Assembly: GCA_944349855.1 (NCBI GenBank)
Contig: CALVNS010000016.1
Coordinates: 1 to 54,277, forward strand
Source: an uncultured Eubacteriales bacterium
GTDB taxonomy: Bacteria > Bacillota > Clostridia > Christensenellales > Aristaeellaceae
Reading direction: 5' to 3'
Length of the DNA stretch: 54,277 nucleotides
Below, piece by piece: positions 15,056-23,612 of this stretch. Position 1 is the first letter of the stretch. The number at the start of each line of letters is the position of its first letter. A program made the translations under genes and the position numbers. Below the pieces are notes generated by a model. The model had not been told where the DNA came from. It saw only the letters and a list, made by a program, of their open reading frames with translations, and did not search any database.

Positions 15056-15934
15056 TCAGGCCTGCAGCGCGCGCTGCGCCAACAGCAGCGCGCCGGTCAC
15101 GCCGCTGTTGATGCCCAGTCCCGGGGGCACGATGTATCCGTCGATGTCCCGCTCGATGCGCGGCGTGCGCACATAGCCGCCCAGCAGCTCGAGGGTGCGC
15201 TTGCGAATGCGGGGGAACAGGTGCTCCTGCTGCATGACGCCGCCGCCCAGCACGATGCACTCGGGCGACAGGGTGACGATGGCGTTCATGCACATCTGGG
15301 CCAGATACTCGCATTCGACCGTCCAGGCGGGATGGTCCGGGGGCAGCTGCTTTGCGCTCACGCCCCAGCGCTTTTCAATCGCCGGGCCGTTTGCCACACC
15401 CTCCAGGCAGCCCTTGTGGTAGGGGCAAAAGCCGTCGGGCGTGGGGTCGCCCTCTGCGGGACGCATGAGCATGTGCCCCATCTCCGGATGCACCAGGCCG
15501 TGCACGAGGTTCCCCTCGACGATCAGGCCCGCGCCGATGCCGGTGCCAACGGTCACGTACATGCAGTTTTTGAGGCCCTTGGCTGCGCCCATCGTCGCCT
15601 CGGCCAGTGCGGCGACGTTGACGTCTGTATCGACCTCGGTGGGCACGCGCAGCGCGTCGCGCAGCGCAGGCATGAGCGGGTAGTTCACCCACGCCAGCTT
15701 GGGCGTGGAGGTGATGGAACCGTACGTCGGCGATTGACGGTTCAGGTCGACCGGGCCGAACGAGCCGATGCCCAGCGCCTCGATGTGCTTGTCGCGAAAG
15801 TACTCGATGATTTGCGGCACCGTCTCCTCCGGCGTGCGCGTGGGCAGGCTGTACCTGTCCAGCACGTTGCAGTGCTCGTCTCCGACGGAGCAGACCATCT
15901 TCGTTCCGCCCGCCTCCAAAGCGCCCAGGATCAT
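15056..15934 (-). CDS. ROK family sugar kinase, fructokinase-like
   Basis: This 292-residue protein has the ROK signature. It begins GALEAGGTKMVCSVGD (ATP phosphate loop), with SFGPVDL, the substrate-site segment NVAALAEATMGAAKG, VGTGIGAGLIVEG and the zinc motif GHMLMRPAEGDPTPDGFCPYHKGCLEG (His, Cys, His, Cys). The pattern fits fructokinases (ScrK/GmuE class) better than ROK repressors, as no helix-turn-helix is present. It would phosphorylate fructose or mannose in the cytoplasm. The second Met (15934) is preferred because GGAGG then lies six bases upstream. It lies 70 bp after the glf stop. Confidence 0.88.
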   Translation of the reverse strand: MILGALEAGGTKMVCSVGDEHCNVLDRYSLPTRTPEETVPQIIEYFRDKHIEALGIGSFGPVDLNRQSPTYGSITSTPKLAWVNYPLMPALRDALRVPTEVDTDVNVAALAEATMGAAKGLKNCMYVTVGTGIGAGLIVEGNLVHGLVHPEMGHMLMRPAEGDPTPDGFCPYHKGCLEGVANGPAIEKRWGVSAKQLPPDHPAWTVECEYLAQMCMNAIVTLSPECIVLGGGVMQQEHLFPRIRKRTLELLGGYVRTPRIERDIDGYIVPPGLGINSGVTGALLLAQRALQA

Positions 15935-16003
15935 ACGCATCCTCCTCTATCTATCCCCGCCTTGCGCGGGGCTGCTGACTGCATTGTGTCGCCGCCTGCG
16001 CGT

Positions 16004-17119
16004 TCACCGCGCCGGCGCGTCCAGCGCCCGGCTGCCCAGCGCCAACGCCGAGGCGACGACCTTGTCCATGTCGTAATAGCGGTACTCGCCCAGCCTGCCG
16101 CCAAAGAGGACGTCCGCCTCGCGCGCAGCCTTCTCCTGATACCGGGCGAGCAGCTCGCCGTTCTTTGCGTCGTTGACGGGATAGTACGGCTCGTCGCCGG
16201 GCTGCCATGCCGCCGGGTACTCCCAAGTGACGACCGTCCTGCGCTGGTTCGCAGGCGCGAAGTGCTTGTGCTCGATCACGCGCGTAAAGGACGTGTGCCG
16301 GTCGGTGTAGTTGACGACCGCGCAGCCCTGGTAATTTTCCTCGTCCAGCACCTGCGTGTCAAAGCGCAGGCTGCGGTAGGTAAGCGCGCCCAGGTCGTAG
16401 CCGAAGTAGGCGTCAATGGGGCCGGTGTAGACGACCCGTCCGGCCAGCGGACGCAGGGCCGCGCGCTCGCGCAGGTAGTCCACGCCCAAGCGCACCTCGA
16501 CGCCCTCCAGCATGCGCTCAACCATGCGCGTATAGCCGCCCTCTGGGATGCCCTCGTGCGCATCGTTGAAGTAGTCGTTGTCGAACGTGAAGCGCACGGG
16601 CAGGCGGCGGATGATGAAGGCGGGCAGCTCGCGGCACGGCCGGTCCCACTGCTTTTCGGTATAGCCCTGCACGAGCTTGCGGTAGATGTCCTCGCCCACG
16701 AGCGAGACGGCCTGCTCCTCCAGATTGCGCGGCTCGCCGATGCCGGCCTGCGCGCGCTGGCGCTCGATGATCTCCATCGCCTCCCGGGGCGTGCGCACGC
16801 CCCACATGCGGCTGAACGTGTTCATGTTGAACGGCAGGTTGTACAGCTCGCCCCGGTAGTTGGCCACCGGCGAATGCGTGTAGCGGCGAAACGTAGCAAA
16901 GCGGTTGACGTAGGCCCAAACCGCCTCGTCGGACGTGTGGAAGATGTGCGCGCCGTAGCGGTGCACCTGGATGCCCTCGATCTCCTGCGTAAAGGCGTTG
17001 CCTGCGACGTGATCGCGCCGCTCGACGACCAGGCAGCGAAGGCCGCGCTCACGCGCCTGCTGCGCGACCACCGCGCCGAACAGCCCTGCCCCGACGATGA
17101 GAAGGTCGTACTGCTTCAT
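16004..17119 (-). CDS. glf: UDP-galactopyranose mutase
   Basis: This 371-residue flavoenzyme interconverts UDP-galactopyranose and UDP-galactofuranose, the precursor of galactofuranose in surface glycans. It starts with the FAD dinucleotide motif YDLLIVGAGLFGAVVA. Family blocks follow: HVAGNAF, VHRYGAHIFHTSDEAVW, YNLPFNMNTFSRMWGV, GYTEKQWDRP, RRLPVRFTFDNDYFND, PEGGYTRMVERML and VVTWEYP near the C-terminus. Length is normal. ATG at 17119 follows AAAAGGAGCAGAGG. Its promoter (-10 at 17169-17174) faces away from the kinase gene. It likely supplies UDP-Galf for the polysaccharide made from the cluster at 33.6-40 kb, although the two are not linked by transcription. Confidence 0.93.
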   Translation of the reverse strand: MKQYDLLIVGAGLFGAVVAQQARERGLRCLVVERRDHVAGNAFTQEIEGIQVHRYGAHIFHTSDEAVWAYVNRFATFRRYTHSPVANYRGELYNLPFNMNTFSRMWGVRTPREAMEIIERQRAQAGIGEPRNLEEQAVSLVGEDIYRKLVQGYTEKQWDRPCRELPAFIIRRLPVRFTFDNDYFNDAHEGIPEGGYTRMVERMLEGVEVRLGVDYLRERAALRPLAGRVVYTGPIDAYFGYDLGALTYRSLRFDTQVLDEENYQGCAVVNYTDRHTSFTRVIEHKHFAPANQRRTVVTWEYPAAWQPGDEPYYPVNDAKNGELLARYQEKAAREADVLFGGRLGEYRYYDMDKVVASALALGSRALDAPAR

Positions 17120-17168
17120 CCTCTGCTCCTTTTCCGCGCGGCGCGGAGAAAATCGTTCGTTTGTCTTC

Positions 17169-17177
17169 ATTATACCA
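17169..17177 (-). promoter_or_regulatory. Extended -10 promoter of glf
   Basis: Minus-strand TGGTATAAT (TATAAT at 17169-17174). A TGAAAT sequence 16 bases upstream is a weak -35. Confidence 0.6.
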
Positions 17178-17233
17178 CAGCCTGCGGCGCATTTCATCCA
17201 TTATCTTTGTGCGCGGATGGAGCGCGATTTTTG

Positions 17234-17262
17234 TTGAATCCGCAGCGTGGGAATGGTATGAT
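17234..17262 (+). promoter_or_regulatory. Sigma-A promoter of the KdpD-like kinase
   Basis: TTGAAT (17234-17239), 17 bases, TATGAT (17257-17262), 30 bp before the GTG start. Confidence 0.7.
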
Positions 17263-17292
17263 AGGGACAGTTCAAGCCCGGAGGTGTCGACG

Positions 17293-18444
17293 GTGAAACA
17301 ACGAGACCGCGTCTTGCGACGTTCGTTCAGCCCCATCGCCGGGCGCGGCGTGCGCGGCCTTCGCGCCTGGACGCGCCGGTACCTGCCCGTCTCCTCGCGC
17401 GACGCGCTGCTGTGCGTGGTGATTCTGTCCGCGGCGGCGCTGCTGTGCGTGCTGCTGCGCACGGCGGACAAGAGCGACGTGTACGTGTCGATGATCTTTC
17501 TGCTGGCGGTGCTGATCACCGCGCGCGTCACGCGCGGCTACCTGTACGGCATCGTCGCGTCGTTTGCCGGCGTGGTCTTTGTCAATTACGTGTTCACCTA
17601 TCCGTACTTTGCGTTCAACTTCACGATCTCGGGCTATCCGCTCACGTTCATCAGCATGCTTGTCGCCTCGCTGACGACCAGCGCCATGACCACGCAGATC
17701 AAGGAACAGGAGCGCATCCGTCGGGAGGCGGAGATGGAAAAGATGCGCGGCAACCTCCTGCGCGCCGTCTCGCACGACCTGCGCACGCCGCTCACATCGA
17801 TCATCGGCTCTTCCAGCGCGATCCTCGACGGGCCGGCCGCGCTGCCGCCCCAGGCGCAGCGGCGCATGATCGAGGACATCCGCGAGGACGCGGAGGACCT
17901 GCTGCGCATGGTGGAAAACCTGCTGTCCATCACGCGCATCAACGGCGAGGCTGCGCGCATCAAGGCGCAGCCAGAGGCGGTGGAGGAAGTCGTCGCCGAG
18001 TCGGTGCGCAAGTTCAAAAAGCGCTTTCCCTCCCTGCCCGTCTCCATCCGCATGCCCGACGAGATGCTCATGGTGCGCATGGACCCCATCCTGATCGAGC
18101 AGGTGATCGTCAACCTGCTGGAAAACGTCGTCATGCACGCACAGGACGCGACGCGCGCCGAACTCACCGTCGAGCACAGGGGCGACGAATGCGTCATCTC
18201 CGTGCTTGACGATGGCTGCGGCATTCCGCAAAGCGCGATGCCCCACCTGTTCGACGGCTATCTCACGCGGGCGGAGCATCCGCTCTCGGACACGACGCGC
18301 TCCATGGGCATCGGGCTTTCGGTCTGCATGTCCATCGTGCGCGCGCATGGCGGCACGCTGCGCGCGGAAAATCGACCGTCCGGCGGCGCGGCGCTGCGCT
18401 TTACGCTGCCCATCGACGCGGACATCTCCGGCGCAGCGCCATAA
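17293..18444 (+). CDS. KdpD-like membrane sensor histidine kinase
   Basis: This 383-residue kinase has about four transmembrane helices (roughly 38-55, 63-79, 84-100, 117-134), including FVNYVFTYPYFAFNF, the signature of the DUF4118 sensor region of KdpD. A HisKA domain follows with phospho-acceptor His161 (AVSHDLRTPLTSIIGSSSAIL), then the HATPase (LLENVVMHA, DDGCGIP, GIGLSVCMSIVRAHGG). The N-terminal KdpD and USP domains of full KdpD are absent. The start is GTG at 17293 with GGAGGTG upstream; the longer in-frame reading has no ribosome-binding site. No response regulator gene or kdp operon is adjacent, so it is an orphan and its stimulus is unknown. Confidence 0.88.
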   Translation: MKQRDRVLRRSFSPIAGRGVRGLRAWTRRYLPVSSRDALLCVVILSAAALLCVLLRTADKSDVYVSMIFLLAVLITARVTRGYLYGIVASFAGVVFVNYVFTYPYFAFNFTISGYPLTFISMLVASLTTSAMTTQIKEQERIRREAEMEKMRGNLLRAVSHDLRTPLTSIIGSSSAILDGPAALPPQAQRRMIEDIREDAEDLLRMVENLLSITRINGEAARIKAQPEAVEEVVAESVRKFKKRFPSLPVSIRMPDEMLMVRMDPILIEQVIVNLLENVVMHAQDATRAELTVEHRGDECVISVLDDGCGIPQSAMPHLFDGYLTRAEHPLSDTTRSMGIGLSVCMSIVRAHGGTLRAENRPSGGAALRFTLPIDADISGAAP

Positions 18445-18445
18445 G

Positions 18446-18478
18446 CGCATCGGCTGAACGCAAGCTCATGCCGATGCG
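18446..18478. terminator. Hairpin after the KdpD-like kinase gene
   Basis: CGCATCGGC (18446-18454) pairs with GCCGATGCG (18470-18478), two bases after the stop codon. The T tract is poor. Confidence 0.5.
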
Positions 18479-18550
18479 TTGCTGCGGCGCTTTTCCGTGG
18501 AATTGGCCTGCATGCCTTCCCGGCCCTCTGCCGTGTGCGGAGGGCTGACG

Positions 18551-18597
18551 AAGCGCGCCCCCGCACAGCTGCTGCCGCGCGGGGGCGCGCTTCGTTT
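18551..18597. terminator. Strong terminator between convergent kinase and tlyA genes
   Basis: A perfect 14-bp stem (18551-18564 with 18579-18592) is followed by CGTTTT on the plus strand. The rest of 18445-18661 holds nothing else recognisable. Confidence 0.75.
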
Positions 18598-18661
18598 TGC
18601 CTGCGCCGGTTTGCCCGGCGCATTTTTTGCACCCGTTCTGCCGGCAAGGCGGCACGCCGCC

Positions 18662-19495
18662 TCATCCCTTGTGGTATCGCTCCAGCGAGAGCCCGGCCTC
18701 GACCGCCGCGTCGATCTGCGCGCGCAGCGCCTCCGGCGGGCACTGCGCGTGTGGGTCGTTCAGGTTTACGCGCAGGAAGAACTCGACCGTTCCGCCGTTG
18801 CCCGTGACGGGTGAGTGTGTCACGCCGGCGACAAAGCCCAGGCCCTCCCGCGCAATGTCCGCGCACAGCCCGCGCAGCAGCGGCGCATAGGCCTGCGGCG
18901 GCACGACGCCCGCGCGGCGCGCCTCAGCGTCGTCGATCTCAAACAGCGGCTTGACCAGGCAGATCAGCTCGCCCTTGCCGTGCAGGATCTGCGAAAACGC
19001 GGGAATGCCCTTGCGCAGCGACAGGTAGGACAGGTCAACCGTGCCCAGGTCAGGGCGCGGCGAGAGCGTCAGCAGCTTCTCGTCGGAGATGTTCGTGCGC
19101 TCCAGATTGACGATCGCCGGGTTCTGCCGCAGGCTGCCGTGCAGCTGGCCAAAGCCGACGTCTACAGCATAGACGCGCGTGCATCCGCTGCGCACCAGGC
19201 AGTCGGTAAACCCGCCGGTCGACGCGCCCGCATCGATGGCCACGCGGCCGCGCACATCCATCGCAAATGCCTGCAACGCGCCCTCGAGCTTATACCCGCC
19301 CTTGGAGATGTAGCGGTCAAACAGGCCCTGCACGGTGAGCGGCTTGTCCATGGCGACCGGCTCGCCCGCGCTTCGGACCGGCACGGCGCCCACGCGCACC
19401 TTGCCCGTCAGGATCCAGCGCTCGGCCTCGACCCGATCCGACACCAGCCCCTCGCGCACCATGCGCTCCCAGGCGGGCATGCGCTTGGCGCTCAT
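18662..19495 (-). CDS. tlyA: TlyA family rRNA (cytidine-2'-O)-methyltransferase
   Basis: This 277-residue protein joins an N-terminal S4 RNA-binding domain (MPAWERMVREGLVSDRVEAERWILTG, about 1-65) to an FtsJ-like SAM methyltransferase. The methyltransferase has VAIDAGASTGGFTDCLV, YAVDVGFGQL, DLGTVDLSYLSL and LVKPLFEI. Family members methylate cytidines of 16S and 23S rRNA; some annotations call them hemolysin A. The ATG at 19495 overlaps the stop of the upstream esterase gene (ATGA) and has GGAGGAGCA before it, so the two are translationally coupled. In many Firmicutes tlyA sits near dxs and recN; here it does not. Confidence 0.9.
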   Translation of the reverse strand: MSAKRMPAWERMVREGLVSDRVEAERWILTGKVRVGAVPVRSAGEPVAMDKPLTVQGLFDRYISKGGYKLEGALQAFAMDVRGRVAIDAGASTGGFTDCLVRSGCTRVYAVDVGFGQLHGSLRQNPAIVNLERTNISDEKLLTLSPRPDLGTVDLSYLSLRKGIPAFSQILHGKGELICLVKPLFEIDDAEARRAGVVPPQAYAPLLRGLCADIAREGLGFVAGVTHSPVTGNGGTVEFFLRVNLNDPHAQCPPEALRAQIDAAVEAGLSLERYHKG

Positions 19496-20274
19496 TGCTC
19501 CTCCAGCGGCAGCCATCTGAGCACCTTCTGGATGTAGGCATCCCAGAAATCCCAGGTGTGCGCGCCGGGTCCCTCTTCATAGTGCACGTCCAGCTCCTCG
19601 CCAAAGAACCGGTTGAACGCGCGGTTTTCCTCGATCAGGAAGTCCTCCGTGCCGCAGGCGACGAAGATGCGGGGCCTGGGCCGGTCTGACTCGATCAGGC
19701 GCTGCGCGGCGGCGAACAGATCGTTGTCCGAGTCGACCAGCTCCTCGTGCGTGCCGAACGTGCGCAGGTTCTCTCTCTCCCGCTCGGGCGAACCGGCGCG
19801 GCGCTCCGCAGTCACGTCGAGCTTGCCCGACAGGCTCGCCACCGCCGCATAGCGCTCGGGCAGCAGCAGGCCCAGCTTCATCGCGCCATAGCCGCCCATG
19901 GACAGGCCTGCAGCGAAGCGATCCTCCCGCCTGTCCGACAGTGGGAAGAATCGCTCGCAGATTGCGGGCAGCTCCTCCCCGACGAATGTAAAGTAGTCGT
20001 AGCCGTCCTTCTGGTCGGTATAGAAGCCGCGGTGAACCGTGGGCATGACGACCGCCAGGTTCATGTCCGCGACGTAGCGCTCAATGGACGTGCGCCGGTG
20101 CCAGATGCTGTGGTCGTCCGAGAGGCCGTGCAGCAGGTAGAGCGTGGGCAGCTTGCCGCCCGCATCCTTCGCCGCCATGCCGATCTGGCGCTTGGATTGC
20201 TGGGGCAGGATGACGTTCATGCTCATGCACATGCCCAGCACGTCCGAGAAAAAGCCGACCTGTAAAAATGCCAT
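19492..20274 (-). CDS. Esterase D/S-formylglutathione hydrolase-like alpha/beta hydrolase
   Basis: This 260-residue alpha/beta hydrolase belongs to the putative esterase family (tributyrin esterase EstA type). It has LYLLHGLSDDHSIW (oxyanion region), the nucleophile elbow GLSMGGYGAMK (Ser125), GTEDFLIEENRAF near the acid, and catalytic His in GAHTWDFWD. There is no signal peptide, so it acts in the cytoplasm, probably on short acyl esters or acetylated sugars. ATG at 20274 follows GAGGAGGCATCACC. Its stop overlaps the start of tlyA. A divergent promoter pair at 20347-20412 separates it from the GT-C-like gene. Confidence 0.87.
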   Translation of the reverse strand: MAFLQVGFFSDVLGMCMSMNVILPQQSKRQIGMAAKDAGGKLPTLYLLHGLSDDHSIWHRRTSIERYVADMNLAVVMPTVHRGFYTDQKDGYDYFTFVGEELPAICERFFPLSDRREDRFAAGLSMGGYGAMKLGLLLPERYAAVASLSGKLDVTAERRAGSPERERENLRTFGTHEELVDSDNDLFAAAQRLIESDRPRPRIFVACGTEDFLIEENRAFNRFFGEELDVHYEEGPGAHTWDFWDAYIQKVLRWLPLEEQ

Positions 20275-20346
20275 GGTGATGCCTCCTCGCTCGATTGCTC
20301 TGCGCCGGAGCGCCCCCATCGCGCCGCGCTCCGCGCCGTCCTCTTC

Positions 20347-20375
20347 ATTGTAGCACAAGGCGCGCAATGCGCAAA
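20347..20375 (-). promoter_or_regulatory. Promoter of the esterase-tlyA operon
   Basis: Minus-strand TTTGCG (20370-20375), 17 bases, TG-extended TACAAT (20347-20352). Confidence 0.6.
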
Positions 20376-20383
20376 GCGAAAAA

Positions 20384-20412
20384 TGGACGCATTGCCCGGG
20401 ATGTGTTACAAT
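20384..20412 (+). promoter_or_regulatory. Promoter of the GT-C-like membrane protein gene
   Basis: TGGACG (20384-20389), 17 bases, TACAAT (20407-20412), 31 bp upstream of the start. Confidence 0.6.
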
Positions 20413-20442
20413 AGAAGCGATCCATACAAACGGAGGGATTGC

Positions 20443-22257
20443 ATGACCGCGATCAGACTTGGCGCGCTGCTCGCGCTGCTGCTAGGCCCCGGCGCGCTGC
20501 TTGCGGCGCGGCGGGGTATCCGGCCCGAGCAGAGCCTTGCGCCCACGATGTGCGCGCAGGCGCTCCTGCTCTATGCTGTGGGCCTCTTTCTGCCGCTGGA
20601 CGTGGGCCTGTACGCGCTCTTCGCCTGCTCGCTGGGCTGTTGGGTGGGGGCGCTGTGGGCATGCCGCATCGACCCGCTGCGGGCGCTACGCGCATGGCTG
20701 ACGCCCGGCCTGTGCTGCTTCGTGCTGCTCTGCCCGCTGCTGTACTGGGGCGCGATTGAGCGCGTATACATCAGTTACGACGAGTTCAGCCACTGGGGTC
20801 TGGCGGTCAAGCTGATGAATGGGACGGGCCGCCTGTTCGGCAGCCCTGAAAGCGCGCCGTTCATGCTCCATGACTATCCGCCCGCGCTGGCCCTGATCGA
20901 GTGGCTGTTCTGCCGCTCTTTGGGTGCGCGCGAGGGCGTCGCGCTCTTGGGCAATCAGGTGCTGCTGTGCGCACTCGCGCTGCCGTTTGCAGGGGAGGCG
21001 CGCTGGCGGCACCCGCTGCGCGCGGCCGTGGCGCTGCTGCTGCCGCTGCTTGTGCTCAATGCGGGCTTCCCGCTGTGGACGTCGCGCCTGTTCTGCGAGC
21101 CGGCGCTGGCCATGCTGACGGCGCTGCTGTTCGCCTCGCTGGCGCTGCGGGAGCGGCCCCTGAGCGGCGCGGGCGAGGCGCTGATCCTGTGCTTCCTGAC
21201 GCTAACGAAGAACACGGGCATCTTCTTCGCGGCGCTGTACCTGCTCGCCGCGTGGTATGTGCGCGGCCGCCGCGCGCTGCGCGCGGGCGTTCCGGCGCTG
21301 CTGGCGTTTGCCTCCTGGCAGGCATACTGCGCGCTGTGCGGCCTTGGCAGCGCATTCTCCTCCGGCATTGCGCAAAACGTCTCGGCGCTGCTGCACGGCA
21401 CGCTGCCAGAGGCCAACGCCTCCGCGCCGCTGCGCTTTCTTCTGGCGCTGTTCAACACGCCATACAGGCCGGCGAACATCTACAGCAGCTACGGCCTGCC
21501 CGTCCCGCCCGCGCTGCTGTATGCGCTCGCCACGGGGCTGTGCGTCCTGGGTGCAGGTTGCCTGCCTGCTGCGAAGCGGACGCGCGCCCGGCGCGCCGTG
21601 GCTGCGCTCTTCGCGCTCTGCCTGTGCTATCTGCTGTTCATCGCGCTGTCCTACCTGCTGATCTTCCGCGACTACGAGGCCGCGCGGCTCAGCGAATTCG
21701 ACCGCTATACGACGCTGCCGGCGCTGCTGTGCGGGCTGGTCGGCGCCGCGCTGTGCCTGCAGGCCGCGCGGGAGGCCGGTCCCGTCCGCGCCTCCCGAAT
21801 GGCGCGCGCCGCATGCATCGCGTGCGCTTGCGTGCTGTTGTGCGTGGGCAATACGCGCTTCTTCTATGAGACGGTCATCGCGCGGGAAAACGTCACGCTG
21901 ATGCGTTGGCAGCGCTATACGCCGGGCGAGCTGGCCGCGGCCGTGCGCATGCACGCGCCGCAGGGCGCATCCATCGTCTGCGTTGGCGACGGCAACGCCA
22001 TCGCGCTGCGCTACGAGCTCGCGCCAGATTACGAAGTCTCCGTGCCGGGGGGCGACTTCATGGCCTCGCCGGATATGAACCTGCAAACCGTTCGCGAATC
22101 GCTGGACGCCTGCGACTATGCGGTGGTGCTTTGGGCAGACGAACGGCTCGCGCCGCTCGTGGCCGGGGAGCTTTACACGGACAGCCTGTACCGCGTGGAG
22201 CATGGTCCGGACGGGCCGCACCTGAAGCTGCTCTTCAGCGTGCCGCCCGCAAATTGA
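20443..22257 (+). CDS. Large polytopic membrane protein, GT-C glycosyltransferase-like
   Basis: This 604-residue protein has about 10-13 hydrophobic helices in its first 490 residues and a soluble C-terminal domain of about 115. The first large loop contains ISYDEFSHWGLAVKLM, an acidic motif placed like the catalytic Asp/Glu motif of GT-C enzymes that use lipid-linked sugars. The C-terminal part (GASIVCVGDGNAIALRYELAP) looks like the extracytoplasmic domain such proteins carry. It could transfer a sugar outside the membrane to glycolipid, wall polymer or protein. ATG at 20443 follows GGAGGGATTGC. Codon use is like its neighbours. The GT-C assignment is inference from topology. Confidence 0.65.
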   Translation: MTAIRLGALLALLLGPGALLAARRGIRPEQSLAPTMCAQALLLYAVGLFLPLDVGLYALFACSLGCWVGALWACRIDPLRALRAWLTPGLCCFVLLCPLLYWGAIERVYISYDEFSHWGLAVKLMNGTGRLFGSPESAPFMLHDYPPALALIEWLFCRSLGAREGVALLGNQVLLCALALPFAGEARWRHPLRAAVALLLPLLVLNAGFPLWTSRLFCEPALAMLTALLFASLALRERPLSGAGEALILCFLTLTKNTGIFFAALYLLAAWYVRGRRALRAGVPALLAFASWQAYCALCGLGSAFSSGIAQNVSALLHGTLPEANASAPLRFLLALFNTPYRPANIYSSYGLPVPPALLYALATGLCVLGAGCLPAAKRTRARRAVAALFALCLCYLLFIALSYLLIFRDYEAARLSEFDRYTTLPALLCGLVGAALCLQAAREAGPVRASRMARAACIACACVLLCVGNTRFFYETVIARENVTLMRWQRYTPGELAAAVRMHAPQGASIVCVGDGNAIALRYELAPDYEVSVPGGDFMASPDMNLQTVRESLDACDYAVVLWADERLAPLVAGELYTDSLYRVEHGPDGPHLKLLFSVPPAN

Positions 22258-22264
22258 GGATTCG

Positions 22265-22282
22265 ACAAAATGCGCGTTTTGT
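22265..22282. promoter_or_regulatory. ACAAAA-N6-TTTTGT inverted repeat before the receiver-like gene
   Basis: A perfect 6-bp inverted repeat, 7 bases after the GT-C stop and ending on the first base of the -35 box of the next promoter. It may be an operator or a weak terminator. Confidence 0.4.
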
Positions 22283-22310
22283 TGAATTTTTCCCGCCGTT
22301 GCGGTACAAT
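22282..22310 (+). promoter_or_regulatory. Sigma-A promoter of the receiver-like gene
   Basis: TTGAAT (22282-22287), 17 bases, TACAAT (22305-22310). Confidence 0.75.
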
Positions 22311-22348
22311 CAAAGCAGTCGATTTCTGTTGCGAAAGCGAGGATGCGC

Positions 22349-23578
22349 ATGCAAACCATACTTGTCGCCATCAAGGACGCCCACAGGCGCCGTACCGTTG
22401 TGCAGGCCGTGCACGAGGCGCAGCCCGGCGCGAGCATCCGCGAGGTTTCGACGCTTGAGGACATCCCCAGCCTCGTACAGGCGGTGCGTCCCGATGTATT
22501 GATCACCGCGCTGGACTCCGAGCGCCACGGCACGCTGCGCCTGCTGGACGACATGCACGTGCTCTGTCCGCAGGTCAGCTGCGTGGTCGTATGCCGCATG
22601 GAGGACTTTGAACTCGTGCGCAATGCGGCCACCCGCGCGGGAACGGTGGACTTCGTGCTGCTGCCGCTGCAGACGGCCGACATCGCGCGCGTGCTGGCTG
22701 GCATCGAGGAGCGCACGCAGGCGCTGCGCGAGGCGAGCGCCGGCATGCCCGCCATCGACGTCTCCTCGCCTTCACCTGCGCAGTGCGAGGGCGAGACGCT
22801 GTTGAGCGCATGGGCGTCCGGGCGGCGCGACGAGGGCACGCGAGAGGCATTGCTGCGCTGTATTCCCCACGGCCGTGTGCTGATGCTGTGCGCACGCCCG
22901 GAGTCGGGCGTCGATCCAGCGCGCCTGGAGGAGTGGCTTCGCGCGTACCTGCGCACAGCGAACGACCTGCTTCTCGCCCGTGAACAGACGCGCGATCTGC
23001 TTTGGGCGCTGGTCTATCCAGCGGGCGAGCGTGACGCGCACTGGTTGCGCGCCCGTCTGGAGGCCGCCGCGGCGCACATGCGCTACAGCGAAGGCGCGGC
23101 GATGAGCGTGGGCGTGAGCGAGCTGCTGAGCATCCCGGAAGACGCGTTGGACGCCGCGGCCGATCAGGCGCGGTTGGCCCTCTCCTATCGCTTCTTTGCC
23201 GAGCCGGATCGGTCCTCCATCACCTTTGCAGAGGATCTGCTGCCCATGACCGGCGCGGACGTACCCTATCTGTACGCATCGGAGGAGGCCCTCTATGGCG
23301 CGCTGTGCGCGCGCTCGATGTCGCGCGTCGAACAGGAGACCGATGCGCTGTTTGCGCATCTGAACGCTTGGCCGCGCCCCCGGCCGGCCCGCGTCATGCG
23401 CTACGTCAACCGCCTGATCCAACAGCTGCTCCTGCGCGCGGGCGACGACGGCGTGCTGTCCCCGCAGGCCGTGCAGCGCGGTACGGCCCAGGCCCCGGCG
23501 CTTTTTGGCACCTGCGAGCGCCTGTGCACGCTCAAGGGTTGCGTGCTGACGGTGCTGCACAGCGCGCTGCGCGCTTGA
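22349..23578 (+). CDS. YesN-like protein with pseudo-receiver domain and no DNA-binding domain
   Basis: This 409-residue protein starts like a response regulator (QTILVAIKDAHRRRTVVQAV, PDVLITALDSERHGTLRLLDDM, VDFVLLP). The residue aligned to the phospho-acceptor Asp is Ala54, so phosphorylation is doubtful. The middle (about 180-300) resembles the linker region of YesN regulators, which is GGDEF-related (AMSVGVSELLSIPEDALDAAADQARLALSYRFF). Where YesN proteins carry two AraC helix-turn-helices, this one has an unassigned helical C-terminus (about 305-409) without an evident HTH. It may act by protein contacts. The second ATG (22349) is spaced six bases from GCGAGG. The partner is unknown. Confidence 0.6.
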   Translation: MQTILVAIKDAHRRRTVVQAVHEAQPGASIREVSTLEDIPSLVQAVRPDVLITALDSERHGTLRLLDDMHVLCPQVSCVVVCRMEDFELVRNAATRAGTVDFVLLPLQTADIARVLAGIEERTQALREASAGMPAIDVSSPSPAQCEGETLLSAWASGRRDEGTREALLRCIPHGRVLMLCARPESGVDPARLEEWLRAYLRTANDLLLAREQTRDLLWALVYPAGERDAHWLRARLEAAAAHMRYSEGAAMSVGVSELLSIPEDALDAAADQARLALSYRFFAEPDRSSITFAEDLLPMTGADVPYLYASEEALYGALCARSMSRVEQETDALFAHLNAWPRPRPARVMRYVNRLIQQLLLRAGDDGVLSPQAVQRGTAQAPALFGTCERLCTLKGCVLTVLHSALRA

Positions 23579-23612
23579 GCGGCTTCAACCTCCATGGGAA
23601 AGGAGAGATCTC

